Assembly (NCBI GenBank): GCA_003223455.1
Contig: QHVE01000015.1
Span: forward strand, 6,279-52,961
DNA length: 46,683 nt
Source of the DNA: Gemmatimonadota bacterium
GTDB lineage: Bacteria; Gemmatimonadota; Gemmatimonadetes; Gemmatimonadales; Gemmatimonadaceae
Reading direction: 5' to 3'
Shown here: positions 33,468 to 42,357 of the stretch, piece after piece
Layout of the letters: every line of letters starts with the position of its first letter
How positions within the stretch are numbered: the first letter of the stretch is position 1
The notes under the pieces: model-generated
Database searches by the model: none
What the model saw: the letters and a program-made list of their open reading frames with translations, nothing else
Told to the model about the DNA's origin: nothing
Made by a program: the position numbers and the translations under genes

Positions 33468-34946
33468 GTGAGCTCACCCGGCGTCCCGGAGCATCGCGCC
33501 AGCGAAGGCTCCGCGGGCGCCGTCTCACTCGAGCGTGCCCTCGGGCTCCGCGACCTGGTGTTGTTCAACCTCGTCGCGGTGCTCGGGCTGCGATGGCTCG
33601 CGACGGCGGCGAAGGCGGGGCCGAGCGCCATCGCGCTTTGGCTCCTCGCCGCTCTCTTCTTCTTCGTGCCGCAGGGACTCGTCGTCGCCGAGCTCTCGTC
33701 GCGCTTTCCCGAAGAGGGCGGCATCTACCAATGGACGAAGCGTGCGCTCGGCGAGACGCACGGCTACGTCAGCGGGTGGTGCTACTGGATCAACAACGTC
33801 CTGTACTATCCGAGCCTGCTGATGTCGGCGGCGGTCATCGCGACCTACGCCATCGGCAAGGGTGAGAGCGCGCTCGCGAGCAGCTGGACCTACGTGCTGC
33901 CGGCGACGCTCATCTGCCTGTGGTTCGCGGCGGGGCTCAACATCGTCGGCGTCGGGACCGGCAAGTGGCTCCAGAACGCGGGCGGGATCGGCACGTACGT
34001 GCCGGGCGTGATCATGGTCGTGGTGGCGATCGCGCTCGTGGCGATGGGACGGCCGTCGGCCAATCCGATCACACCGCGCAACGTGATGCCGAACCTCGGC
34101 AGCCTGCAGGGGCTCAATCTCTGGGCCTCGATCGCCTTCGCGTTCGCCGGGCTCGAGCTCGCGAGCTCGATGGGCGGCGAGGTGTGGGATCCGCGGCGAA
34201 CGCTCCCGCGGTCCGTGCTGGTATCCGCGCCGTTGATCGCGGCGGCGTACGTGCTGGGCACATGGGCGCTCCTGCGCATCGTCCCGGCGAGCGACGTGAA
34301 CATCGTCTCGGGGCTGCTGCAGGGCATCTCGAGCGGCGCCCGTTCGCTGAGCCCTGCGCTGTGGTGGCTCGCTCCGCTCGCGGCGGTCGCGTACACGCTG
34401 GGCAACATCGGCGGCGTCGGCGCATGGCTGACCGCTCCGGCGCGCGTCGCATTCGCGATCGGGCTCGATCGGTACTTTCCACCCGCGTTCGGACGCGTAC
34501 ACCCGACGTGGAAGACGCCGCACGTGGCGATCCTCGTGCAGGCCGGGCTCGCGACTGCGTTCCTCCTCGTGTCCGTGCTCGGCAAGGGAACGACGGTCGA
34601 GCGGGCATACCTGATCATTCTCGACACGCAGCTGCTCATCTACTTCATCCCGTACGTCTACCTGTTCATCTCCTTCCTGCGACTACGGCGCGACGACGCA
34701 TCGACCGATGCCGTGCGAGTACCGGGTGGCCCGCTCGGCGCACGCGTGGTCGGTGTGAGCGGACTGCTCGTGACGCTGCTCGCGATGGCGATCGCCATGG
34801 TGCCGCCGGACGGAGAGACGAATCGCCTCCTGTTCGAGCTCAAGGTGGTCGGCGGGGCGCTGGCGTACGTGGCGCTCGGCGGCGCGGTGTACTGGAGAGG
34901 CACACGGCGGTCCGAGGGTGCAGGGTTCCGGGGGGCCGGCGCTTAA
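33468..34946 (+). CDS. APC-superfamily amino acid/polyamine permease
   Basis: A 492-residue inner-membrane transporter with about 12 hydrophobic segments. The N-terminal region has the APC helix-1 pattern (GLRDLVLFNLVAVLGLRWL), followed by PEEGGIYQWTKRALGE, the family motif at the start of the second/third helices, and later FAFAGLELASSMGGEVWDP. The substrate cannot be told from sequence; amino acids or polyamines are likely. The GTG start at 33468 follows the previous stop by 3 bases. The cytoplasmic N-tail is short (about 24 residues). The downstream gap holds a Ctc-rich repeat. Confidence 0.9.
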   Translation: MSSPGVPEHRASEGSAGAVSLERALGLRDLVLFNLVAVLGLRWLATAAKAGPSAIALWLLAALFFFVPQGLVVAELSSRFPEEGGIYQWTKRALGETHGYVSGWCYWINNVLYYPSLLMSAAVIATYAIGKGESALASSWTYVLPATLICLWFAAGLNIVGVGTGKWLQNAGGIGTYVPGVIMVVVAIALVAMGRPSANPITPRNVMPNLGSLQGLNLWASIAFAFAGLELASSMGGEVWDPRRTLPRSVLVSAPLIAAAYVLGTWALLRIVPASDVNIVSGLLQGISSGARSLSPALWWLAPLAAVAYTLGNIGGVGAWLTAPARVAFAIGLDRYFPPAFGRVHPTWKTPHVAILVQAGLATAFLLVSVLGKGTTVERAYLIILDTQLLIYFIPYVYLFISFLRLRRDDASTDAVRVPGGPLGARVVGVSGLLVTLLAMAIAMVPPDGETNRLLFELKVVGGALAYVALGGAVYWRGTRRSEGAGFRGAGA

Positions 34947-34950
34947 CTGA

Positions 34951-34995
34951 TTCACCACGTCTCAACTCACCGCTTCACCACCTCACCGCTTCACC
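34951..34995. repeat. CTCACCGCTTCACC direct repeat (GGTGAG-type low-complexity tract)
   Basis: A 14-base unit occurs at 34966-34979 and again at 34982-34995, and more degenerate copies precede it. Read on the minus strand it is the same GGTGAGTTG/GGTGAAG type of sequence as the inverted repeat at 3890-4054. It ends 13 bases before the start of the Big2/LVIVD gene, in its 5' leader. Confidence 0.65.
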
Positions 34996-35008
34996 TCCCA
35001 TCCATCCG

Positions 35009-37018
35009 ATGCTCCTCCTTCTCGCCGCTCTCCTGCAGCAGGCCGTGGTACCCGTGCAGGCGCTACCAGCGTCCCCGGTGACTCGGATCGCGATCTCGCC
35101 GGCGAAGCTGGTCGTCGCGGCGAGCGATTCGCTCCAACTCGCCGCGGTGGCGTACGACGCGGCCGGCAAGCCGGTCGAGCACGCCGGCCTGCACTTCTCC
35201 GGCGGGGCGGCCAATGCGGGCGTGGTGGATTCCACGGGATGGGTGATCGCGCGCGGCACGGGGAAGATCACGGGTGCGGTGGTGTCGGTCATTCCCGGAT
35301 ACAAGCCGTTCGTGCACCGGTTCGAGGTCGTCGTCGTTCCCGACGCGCCGGCGCGAATTGCCATCGGTGGTGTGCCGGCGACGCTCGTCGTGGGCCAGCG
35401 TGCGCGGGCCGAGGCGACGGTCAGCACACGAGCCGACGACCGACGCGAGGGCGACGTCGTGAACTGGCGATCGAGCGCGCCCTCGATCGCGCGCATCGAT
35501 GGCGACGGCGTCCTCGAGGCCATCGCGCCAGGCCGCGCGGTGATCTCCGCCGTTGACGCCGGTGCCTCCGCGACCGTCGCCGTCACCGTGATGGCGAACA
35601 CGATCGCGACCATCGAGCTCACACCGGCCAGACACACGGCGCGCACGGGAGATGTCGTGCGCCTCGCCGCGAGGGTGCGCGATGCGCGCGGGCGTGAGAT
35701 CGCCGGATTGACGCCCACGTGGAGCTTCTCCCCTGGCCACGGACAGATCGACGCCGATGGTGCGCTCGTCGCGTACGAGCCGGGAACGTACATCGTGACC
35801 GCGTCGTATGGACGGCGGTCAGCGGATGCGATCCTGACGGTCGAGTCGCGCGACGTTCGGCGTCCCGTGCGCGTGGTCGGCCGACTTCCGCGCACCGCGT
35901 ATCCGACGAGCGAGGTGTGGATCCACCCGAACGGCAAGGTCGCGTACCTGGGCACGCACGGCGGCGGCGACCGCGTGTACGCGATCGACATCTCCGACCC
36001 GTCGCATCCCATCGTCGTCGACTCGATCCAGGCGAACACGCGACTCGTCAACGACATGATGACGACGCCGGACGGCAGCTACATGGTGTTCACGCGCGAA
36101 GGCGCCTCCGACCGCAAGAACGGCATCGTGATCGCCGATACGCGCGACCCGCTTCACCCCAAGGCGATCAGCGAGTTCACCGCCGGCGTCACCGCCGGCG
36201 TGCACTCGGCGTTCGTGTACGCGCAGCCGAAGTACGGCACGCACGTCTACCTCACGAACGACGGCACGGGCGCGATCCACGTGATCGACATCGGCGATCC
36301 CGCGCACCCGAGGGAAGTGGCGCAGTGGAAGACGCCGGGCTCCGACAAGAGCGGCCGCTACCTGCACGACATCGACGTGCAGAACGGGCTGCTGTACGGC
36401 TCGTGGTGGAACGATGGACTGGTGATCCTCGACGTCGGCAACGGCATCAAGGGCGGCACGCCGTCGAACCCGCAGCTCGTCTCGCAGTACAAATACGATC
36501 TCGACAAGCTGTACCGCGACGTCGAGGCGGTGACGGGGCCGGGCTTCACGCGAGGCACACACACGGCCTGGAGGCACCGGAACTACGTGTTCATCGCCGA
36601 CGAGGTGTACCGCAACGCGACCGTCGCCGGCGCGAAGGACGCTGCCGCCAACCGGATGTACGGCACCCTCCAGGTGCTCGACGTGAGTGACATCGCGCAT
36701 CCGAAGTCGGTGGCGTGGTACACCCCGGAATACGGTGGCGTGCACAACGTCTGGGTGGCCGGCGACAGCCTCTATCTCGGCGCCTACGACGGCGGCTTCC
36801 ACGTGTTCGACGTCTCGGGTGAGCTCCGGGGCGACCTCCGCGCTCAGGGCCGCGAGATCGCCCATCTCAACACCGCCGACATGGACGGCGCGACGAAGAA
36901 CGCCGCGTTCACGTGGGGCGTCGTCGTCAATCCGAAGGATGGGCTGGCGTACGTGAACGACTTCAACAACGGCCTGTGGATCGTGAGAATCGAGCCGAAG
37001 CCGAACGTGGTGCCGTGA
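35009..37018 (+). CDS. Exported Big2/LVIVD-repeat protein
   Basis: A 669-residue surface or periplasmic protein. After a short hydrophobic signal (MLLLLAALLQQAVVPVQA) come three bacterial Ig-like (Big2) domains (about 24-112, 113-198 and 199-285), each with the V-x-x-G-x-x-x-x-x-A pattern and ending in a VTV or LTV strand. From about 290 there is a beta-propeller-like region of LVIVD-type repeats: VYAIDISDPSHPIVVDS, IVIADTRDPLHPKAIS, IHVIDIGDPAHPREVA and LQVLDVSDIAHPKSVA. The D-I-S-D-P-x-H-P core is typical. Function is probably adhesion or carbohydrate binding rather than catalysis; no active site is seen. The ATG at 35009 has no strong ribosome site. Confidence 0.85.
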   Translation: MLLLLAALLQQAVVPVQALPASPVTRIAISPAKLVVAASDSLQLAAVAYDAAGKPVEHAGLHFSGGAANAGVVDSTGWVIARGTGKITGAVVSVIPGYKPFVHRFEVVVVPDAPARIAIGGVPATLVVGQRARAEATVSTRADDRREGDVVNWRSSAPSIARIDGDGVLEAIAPGRAVISAVDAGASATVAVTVMANTIATIELTPARHTARTGDVVRLAARVRDARGREIAGLTPTWSFSPGHGQIDADGALVAYEPGTYIVTASYGRRSADAILTVESRDVRRPVRVVGRLPRTAYPTSEVWIHPNGKVAYLGTHGGGDRVYAIDISDPSHPIVVDSIQANTRLVNDMMTTPDGSYMVFTREGASDRKNGIVIADTRDPLHPKAISEFTAGVTAGVHSAFVYAQPKYGTHVYLTNDGTGAIHVIDIGDPAHPREVAQWKTPGSDKSGRYLHDIDVQNGLLYGSWWNDGLVILDVGNGIKGGTPSNPQLVSQYKYDLDKLYRDVEAVTGPGFTRGTHTAWRHRNYVFIADEVYRNATVAGAKDAAANRMYGTLQVLDVSDIAHPKSVAWYTPEYGGVHNVWVAGDSLYLGAYDGGFHVFDVSGELRGDLRAQGREIAHLNTADMDGATKNAAFTWGVVVNPKDGLAYVNDFNNGLWIVRIEPKPNVVP

Positions 37019-37073
37019 GGATGGGACGAGCGAGCGTTTGACGCGAGCGCGTCCGCCACTACCTTCTGCCTCG

Positions 37074-38165
37074 ATGACGGATCCCGACGTTCGCGACACC
37101 GAAGCGCCCGCCGTTCGACGCCCCAGTACCGCCCAGCCGCTCGAGGAGCCGAAGGACCTCGGGTTCGGCTCGATCGTCGGCGGAGCGCACGAGCGCCGGC
37201 TGCTCAACCGCGACGGCAGCTTCACGTCCAAGCGGCTCGGCTTCTCGCCGCTCAGCTACCTCAACTTCTATCACGCGCTGCTCACCGTCACGTGGCCGCG
37301 CTTCCTCGGGCTGGCCACTGCGACATACGTCGCACTGAACACGCTGTTCGCGTCGGCCTATCTGCTCTGCGGTGTGACGGCGCTCGGTGGGCAGGGCGCC
37401 GAGCGCATGGGCGGGCAGTGGCTTCGCGCCTTCTTCTTCAGCGTCGAGACGTTCGCCACGATCGGATACGGGCACGTATTTCCGCTCGGCTCCGCCGCGA
37501 ACTGGGTGGTGACGGTCGAGTCGGTCGTCAGCTTGCTCGCCGTCGCCCTCATGACGGGGATCGTGTTCGCGCGCTTCTCGCGGCCCACGGCCGCCGTCAT
37601 GTTCAGCGACGTCGCCGTGGTCGCGCCGTATCAGGGCACGACGGGCTTCATGTTCCGCATCACGAACGCGCGCGACAATCAGCTCATGGAGCTCGAGGCC
37701 AAGGTCCTGTTCAGCCGGCTCGACGGGACCGGGCGGCGGTACGATCAGCTCAAGCTCGAACGCACCCGCGTGGTGTTCTTCCCACTGAGTTGGACGATCG
37801 TGCATCCGATCACGGAGGAGAGCCCGCTCTGGGGGTGCACGCACGACGATCTCGTGGAGAAGGACGCTGAGTTCCTCATCCTGATGAGCGGCATCGACGA
37901 GACGTTCGCGCAGGTGGTGCACGCGCGGTCGAGCTACAAGCCGGACGAAATCGTCTTCGGCGCGCGGTTCGCCAACATCTACAATCCGGTCGACGCCGAT
38001 GGGACGATCAGCATCGACGTCTCGCGGTTGAGCGAGATCGAGGACGCGCCGCTCGGTGAGGACGACCTGATGTACACACAGACCTTCCGGCACACCGGCC
38101 ACTTCACCGGCTTCGCGCCCCCGCGGCTTCCGCCCAAGAAGCCGGACGGAAAGGGAAGACGATGA
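37074..38165 (+). CDS. Inward-rectifier potassium channel (KirBac type)
   Basis: A 363-residue tetrameric channel subunit. The slide helix region (about 55-75) is followed by TM1 (about 76-99, FLGLATATYVALNTLFASA), the pore helix and the selectivity filter TIGYG at 129-133, then TM2 (about 144-167). The C-terminal half (about 175-330) is the cytoplasmic Ig-like Kir domain, with FRITNARDNQLMELEA and LTWT-like FFPLSWTIVHPI. Length and order match KirBac1.1 and KirBac3.1. The ATG at 37074 begins MTDPDVRDTEAPAV. The next membrane-protein gene starts 10 bases after the stop, so the two are probably in one transcript. Confidence 0.93.
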   Translation: MTDPDVRDTEAPAVRRPSTAQPLEEPKDLGFGSIVGGAHERRLLNRDGSFTSKRLGFSPLSYLNFYHALLTVTWPRFLGLATATYVALNTLFASAYLLCGVTALGGQGAERMGGQWLRAFFFSVETFATIGYGHVFPLGSAANWVVTVESVVSLLAVALMTGIVFARFSRPTAAVMFSDVAVVAPYQGTTGFMFRITNARDNQLMELEAKVLFSRLDGTGRRYDQLKLERTRVVFFPLSWTIVHPITEESPLWGCTHDDLVEKDAEFLILMSGIDETFAQVVHARSSYKPDEIVFGARFANIYNPVDADGTISIDVSRLSEIEDAPLGEDDLMYTQTFRHTGHFTGFAPPRLPPKKPDGKGRR

Positions 38166-38175
38166 TGGCGCGGCC

Positions 38176-38961
38176 ATGAGCGACCCGAGCCAGCTCCCGG
38201 GCCGCCGGTTCAACGAAAAGGAGGTCGCCGACATCATCAAGCGCGCCTCCGAGCTCCAGCAACTCGAGTCGACGACCGAATCCACGACGGGGATGTCGCT
38301 CGCGGAGCTGGAGCAGGTAGCGCGCGAGGCCGGTCTCGATCCGGCGCTCGTGCGTCGTGCCGCGACCGACCTCGACACGCGAGTGAGCGACCGGAAGCCG
38401 TCTGCGTTCATCGGGTCCCCGACGAACCTCGTGCTCGAGCGCACGATCGACGGCGAGGTGCCGGTGGACGAGTACGAGACGATCGTGCTCGAGATCCAGC
38501 GAGAGCTCGGCGGCGTCGGCCAGGCGTCGGCGCTCGGGAGAAGCCTCGTGTGGACGATGCAAGGCGTGGATCGACGGCGCGTGTCGACGCGGACCGTCCA
38601 GGTGACCGTGACGCCGCGGAACGGCCGTACGACGATCCGGATGGAGGAGCCGCTCGGTCAGCTCGCCGGAGGCCTGTTCGGTGGGCTGATGGGCGGGCTC
38701 GGCGGGGGCACGTCCGGGATCGCGATGGGAATCGGCATGGGGGTCTTCCACTCCGTGCCGATCGCGGTGGGGTTGATCGGCGGATTCGTCGGAGGGAGCT
38801 ATCTGCTGGCGCGCACGATCTTCGGGCGCATGGTGCGCGGACGCGGCGAGCGGATGCAGCGGCTGATGTCGCGCCTCGCCGAGCACGTCACGGCGACCGC
38901 GGTTCGCCCGCCCGAGCTCAGCCGCCCGGCGGAGCGTCCCGCGCTCGACCGGGGTGGCTGA
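38176..38961 (+). CDS. Membrane protein with SHOCT-like N-terminus, unknown function
   Basis: A 261-residue protein. The N-terminus RRFNEKEVADIIKRASEL and the following MSLAELEQVAREAGLDPALV resemble a short helical dimerisation segment seen in many uncharacterised proteins of this group. A beta-rich middle (RTVQVTVTPRNGRTTIRM) precedes two glycine-rich hydrophobic segments (about 163-185 and 194-215) that would form a hairpin in the membrane. A basic C-tail ends the protein. It follows the KirBac gene by 10 bases and may be an accessory of the channel, but nothing in the sequence proves this. It is convergent with a small gene 8 bases away. Confidence 0.65.
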   Translation: MSDPSQLPGRRFNEKEVADIIKRASELQQLESTTESTTGMSLAELEQVAREAGLDPALVRRAATDLDTRVSDRKPSAFIGSPTNLVLERTIDGEVPVDEYETIVLEIQRELGGVGQASALGRSLVWTMQGVDRRRVSTRTVQVTVTPRNGRTTIRMEEPLGQLAGGLFGGLMGGLGGGTSGIAMGIGMGVFHSVPIAVGLIGGFVGGSYLLARTIFGRMVRGRGERMQRLMSRLAEHVTATAVRPPELSRPAERPALDRGG

Positions 38962-38969
38962 ACCGATCG

Positions 38970-39200
38970 CTACGGCTCTCGCGACTCGGGGTTGGGATCG
39001 TTGTTCGGCTCGTTGTCGATCGAGTAGCTGTCCTTCTTCTCGGATGCTTTGCGAGCCTCCGCGTGGCGCTCCGCCTGCTCGATGGCGAACCGCTCCTTGT
39101 CCCGGTCGGGAAGCCCCGACTGCGCCCGCTGATTGTCCTTGTCCGCGCCACCGGATTCGGGGCGATCGCTCTGGAAGTTGTTGCTGGACTTGGCACCCAT
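38970..39200 (-). CDS. Small hydrophilic, probably disordered protein
   Basis: A 76-residue protein beginning MGAKSSNNFQSDRPESGG and continuing with DKDNQRAQSGLPDRDKE, FAIEQAERHAEARKASEKK and an Asn/Pro/Glu-rich end. Nearly all residues are polar, with no hydrophobic core, so it is likely to be disordered or a stress-related hydrophilin-like protein. GGAG lies about 7 bases before the ATG at 39200, which favours that start over the ATG at 39212. No homologue is recognised. It is divergent from the plug-domain gene at 39355, with 154 bases between. Confidence 0.55.
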   Translation of the reverse strand: MGAKSSNNFQSDRPESGGADKDNQRAQSGLPDRDKERFAIEQAERHAEARKASEKKDSYSIDNEPNNDPNPESREP

Positions 39201-39354
39201 GCCGTGCTCCATTGATGAGGGTCCCGTGAAAGGGGTCACGAAGCGTGCCGCTCCAAACCGCCCGTCGATCCCGCCTCGCGCGGCGGCCGAACCGTTCCGC
39301 GGTCCGTGGGGTAGAGCGCGGTTCAGAGACCGCTTCCCGCCGTATATTCCAGCC

Positions 39355-40896
39355 ATGCGTCCCCCCTCAGTCTCCGCCGCGGTCGGAGCGCTCCTGCTCG
39401 CCAGTTCCGCGCTGGCGCAGGCGCCGACCTCGCGCCCCAAGGTCACGCCCTCCGCGCCGACTCCGGCGAAGCCGGCGCCGACCACGATCGCTCCCGCTCC
39501 CGGCTCGGCGGGCCCGCTCGCCGGCTCGTCGACGATGGGATACCTCCAGGGCGTCGCGATCGACAGCATCCACGGCACGCCGCTCGTCAACGCAGTGATT
39601 CAGATCTCGGGAACCGATCGCGTCGGCATGACCGACTCGCTCGGCCGGTTCCTCGTCGACAGCATCAAGCCGGGGAGCTACAAGGTCGACGTCGATCACC
39701 CGATCATCGACACGCTCGGCATCCTGCTGAGCACTGCGCCGATGCCGTTCAGCGCGAACGAGGTGACGCGCGTGGTGATCGCCGTGCCCAGCCAGGAGTT
39801 CCTCGCCAACCGCTTCTGTACGCCGGCGCGGCGCGCGCTCGGCCCGGGAGTCCTCGCCGGTCGCGTGCGTGAGCCGGACAGCGAGGTCCCCGCAGTGGGC
39901 GCACGCGTCTCGCTCGTCTGGTACGACCCCGATCCGCCGCTGATATCCGGCGTGCCGGTGAAGATCAAGAAGGCGCCGCGGGTCCGCGAGGCGACCGTCG
40001 GGGAGGATGGCACCTACCGGCTCTGCGGCCTGCCCGAGAAATACGAGGGGAAGCTCCAGGCGCAGCGGAAGGACGGTGGCGCGACGGCCGAGGTGACGAT
40101 CACGCAGGAGGGCGGGCTTCTCGCGCTCCGCAGCATGAGCGTCGCGCCGCTCACCGTCGCCGCGGGCAAGGACAGCGCGGGCAAGCCGACGTCCGTGGCG
40201 AAAGGTGCGGCGCGAGTGATCGGGCGCGTCGTCAACAACCGCGGTGCACCCGTCGAGAATGCACGCGTGACATTGAACGGCACGGGCGCGGCAGCGCTCA
40301 CGCGCGCCAACGGCGAGTTCGTGCTCGACTCGCTCCCCGCCGGCACCCAGGCGATCACCGTACGGCATCTCGGCTACGCGCCGACGGAGAAAACGGTCGA
40401 GCTCTCGTCGCGCGCGCCGGCGCGTGTCGACGTGCAGATGGGGCCGTACGTCCCCGTGCTCGAGACGCGCGAAGTCGTGTCGCGGCAGGAGGCGGGGCTC
40501 GAGCGCGTCGGTTGGACGGGGCGCAAGCGCGGCGCGGCGACGGGGCACTTCATCGGCCCCGATCAGATCGAGGCACGCAAGGCGACGCAGTTCACCGATC
40601 TGCTGACGACGACTCCGGGGATTCGCGTGGAAGGGTCGATGGGGCGCATGTCGATCACCCCGACGCGCAGCGTGGGAGGCCGTGGCTGCGTGAACGTGTT
40701 CATAGACGGCTCGCGGTGGCAGCAGCTGGAGGCGGGCGATCTCGACGCGTTCGTGCGGCCGAACGAAGTCGCGGCGATCGAGGTGTATCCCGGCGGCGGG
40801 TCGATGCCCGTGGAGTTCCAATCGGCGGGCGGCGACTGCGCGGCGGTGGTCGTGTGGACGAAGCTCAACGTCAACCGGAAAGCCAGGTCCGAATGA
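39355..40896 (+). CDS. Exported carboxypeptidase-regulatory-like protein with TonB plug-like domain and no barrel
   Basis: A 513-residue exported protein. After a signal peptide (VGALLLASSALAQ) and a Pro/Ala-rich linker come three carboxypeptidase-regulatory-like beta-sandwich domains (about 62-150, 165-255 and 286-362), the last with GRVVNNRGAPVENARVTLNG and GEFVLDSLPAGTQAITVRH. Residues about 395-505 look like a TonB-dependent receptor plug: QFTDLLTTTPGIRVEGS, CVNVFIDGSRW, EVAAIEVYPGG, PVEFQSAGGDCAAVVVWTK. The chain stops where a 22-strand barrel would begin. It may be a soluble plug-like adaptor or substrate-binding protein. The ATG at 39355 fits the signal. Its stop overlaps the Lgt-like start (ATGA), indicating translational coupling. 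Confidence 0.82.
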   Translation: MRPPSVSAAVGALLLASSALAQAPTSRPKVTPSAPTPAKPAPTTIAPAPGSAGPLAGSSTMGYLQGVAIDSIHGTPLVNAVIQISGTDRVGMTDSLGRFLVDSIKPGSYKVDVDHPIIDTLGILLSTAPMPFSANEVTRVVIAVPSQEFLANRFCTPARRALGPGVLAGRVREPDSEVPAVGARVSLVWYDPDPPLISGVPVKIKKAPRVREATVGEDGTYRLCGLPEKYEGKLQAQRKDGGATAEVTITQEGGLLALRSMSVAPLTVAAGKDSAGKPTSVAKGAARVIGRVVNNRGAPVENARVTLNGTGAAALTRANGEFVLDSLPAGTQAITVRHLGYAPTEKTVELSSRAPARVDVQMGPYVPVLETREVVSRQEAGLERVGWTGRKRGAATGHFIGPDQIEARKATQFTDLLTTTPGIRVEGSMGRMSITPTRSVGGRGCVNVFIDGSRWQQLEAGDLDAFVRPNEVAAIEVYPGGGSMPVEFQSAGGDCAAVVVWTKLNVNRKARSE

Positions 40897-41738
40897 TCGC
40901 CACTCCGATCGTGCACGACCCGTTCGTCTTCTCGATCGGGCGGTTCGGCCCACTCACCGGTTTCGGTCTGGCGATGATGGCGGCGTTCGGCGTCGCGCAT
41001 TTCGTCGCGCAGACGGTGCTGCGGCAGCGTGGCGACGACGATGAGATCATGAACGACGTGACGTTCGCCGCCCTGGTCGGCACGATCGTCGGCGGCAAGG
41101 TCTACTTCGCGATCAACGAGGCGCTCGGCAGTGGTCGCCCATTCGTGTCGTCGTTGTTCAGCCGCGCAGGGTTCGTCTATTGGGGCGGGTTCATCGGATC
41201 GGTCCTGCTGTCGTGGCTCGTGATCCGCTGGCGCAAGCAGAGCTTTCTCCGCGTGGCCGACGGTGCGGCGGTCGGGATCGCGGCGGGCTATGCGATCGGT
41301 CGCACGGGGTGCTGGGCCGTCGGAGACGACTACGGCCGAGTGTGGAACGGCCCGCTGGCCGTGGCGTTCCCGAGGGGGGCGCCTCCGTCGACCGTCGCGA
41401 ACATGAATGCGGATTTCCACGCGAACCTGCCCCCGTCGATGTCGCCTGACACCGTCGTCGGCGTGTATCCGACGCAGCTGCTCGAGGTGGCGCTCGGCCT
41501 CGTGATGTTCTGGCTTCTCTGGCGGCTGCGGAAGCACGAGCACGGCGCGGGGTGGCTGTTCGGGATGTACTGCCTGCTGGCGGGGACCGAGCGGTTCATC
41601 GTCGAGTTCTTCCGCGCGAAGGGCGACATCGTCGGTCCGCTCACGTCGGCGCAGTGGGTCGCGCTGGCGATCGGCACCATCGGCGTACTCCTCCTCACCA
41701 CGCGCCGCACCGCGGCGACGCTCGCCGTCGCGCGCTGA
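40893..41738 (+). CDS. Prolipoprotein diacylglyceryl transferase family protein (Lgt-like)
   Basis: A 281-residue protein with about seven membrane helices. Lgt transfers a diacylglyceryl group from phosphatidylglycerol to the lipobox Cys of prelipoproteins. The Lgt signature is present as YAIGRTGCWAVGDDYGR at about 133-149, and TERFIVEFFR near the C-terminus carries the conserved Arg and Glu. The loop before the second helix reads FVYWGGFIGSVLL, replacing the HGG of E. coli Lgt, so the active-site His is not obvious. It may be a divergent paralogue rather than the housekeeping enzyme. It starts at ATG 40893, overlapping the preceding stop by four bases. Confidence 0.82.
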   Translation: MIATPIVHDPFVFSIGRFGPLTGFGLAMMAAFGVAHFVAQTVLRQRGDDDEIMNDVTFAALVGTIVGGKVYFAINEALGSGRPFVSSLFSRAGFVYWGGFIGSVLLSWLVIRWRKQSFLRVADGAAVGIAAGYAIGRTGCWAVGDDYGRVWNGPLAVAFPRGAPPSTVANMNADFHANLPPSMSPDTVVGVYPTQLLEVALGLVMFWLLWRLRKHEHGAGWLFGMYCLLAGTERFIVEFFRAKGDIVGPLTSAQWVALAIGTIGVLLLTTRRTAATLAVAR

Positions 41739-41760
41739 GCGCGTTCCGCACCACTCGATC

Positions 41761-42288
41761 ATGACGACTTCCCTCCGCGCGCGCCCCGACGCCTCCGAGT
41801 ACGCACCGTTCTATCACGGCTACGTGACGTCCGTCCCCGAGGGGGATGTCGTCGAGATCCTTCGTGAGAGCGGCCGCGAGCTGCTCGACGCGATCGGCAG
41901 GATTCCGGAGGAGCGCGGCGGCTTCCGCTACGGGCCGGAGAAGTGGTCGATCCGTCAGGTCCTCGGCCATCTCATCGATGCCGAGCGGATCTTCAGCTAT
42001 CGCGCGCTGCGCGTCGGGCGCGGCGACCACACGCCGCTCGCCGCGTTCGACGAGAACGCGTACGTGCAAACGGCGGGCTCCGACGCACGGACGATCGCCG
42101 ACCTCGCGCGAGAGCTCGGTGTCGTGCGCGAGGCGACGGTGATGCTGTTCGAGTCGCTCCCGGACGACGCGTGGGGGTGGAGCGGCGTGGCGAGCGGCAA
42201 GGACATCAGCCTGCGTGCGCTGGCGTACATCACGGCGGGGCACGCGAGACATCATCTGCGGATCCTTCGCGAGCGGTACGGGATCTAG
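41761..42288 (+). CDS. DinB-fold metal-dependent protein (second copy)
   Basis: A 175-residue DinB/YfiT-superfamily four-helix bundle. Motifs: EKWSIRQVLGHLIDAERIF with the first metal-ligand His, SGKDISLRALAYITAGHAR and a final HARHHLRILRERYG with two more His residues. It is clearly different in sequence from the copy at 32212. A thiol-transferase or hydrolase activity is typical of the family, but the substrate is unknown. The ATG at 41761 lies 22 bases after the Lgt-like stop, so it may be the last gene of that operon. It is convergent with the broken kinase gene, with 69 bases between. Confidence 0.85.
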   Translation: MTTSLRARPDASEYAPFYHGYVTSVPEGDVVEILRESGRELLDAIGRIPEERGGFRYGPEKWSIRQVLGHLIDAERIFSYRALRVGRGDHTPLAAFDENAYVQTAGSDARTIADLARELGVVREATVMLFESLPDDAWGWSGVASGKDISLRALAYITAGHARHHLRILRERYGI

Positions 42289-42357
42289 CGACTGCCGTGC
42301 GACGCCGGCGCTCGAATCGCGACGCGGGTCGCCCCGGCCGCCGCGGCCAGACGAGCG

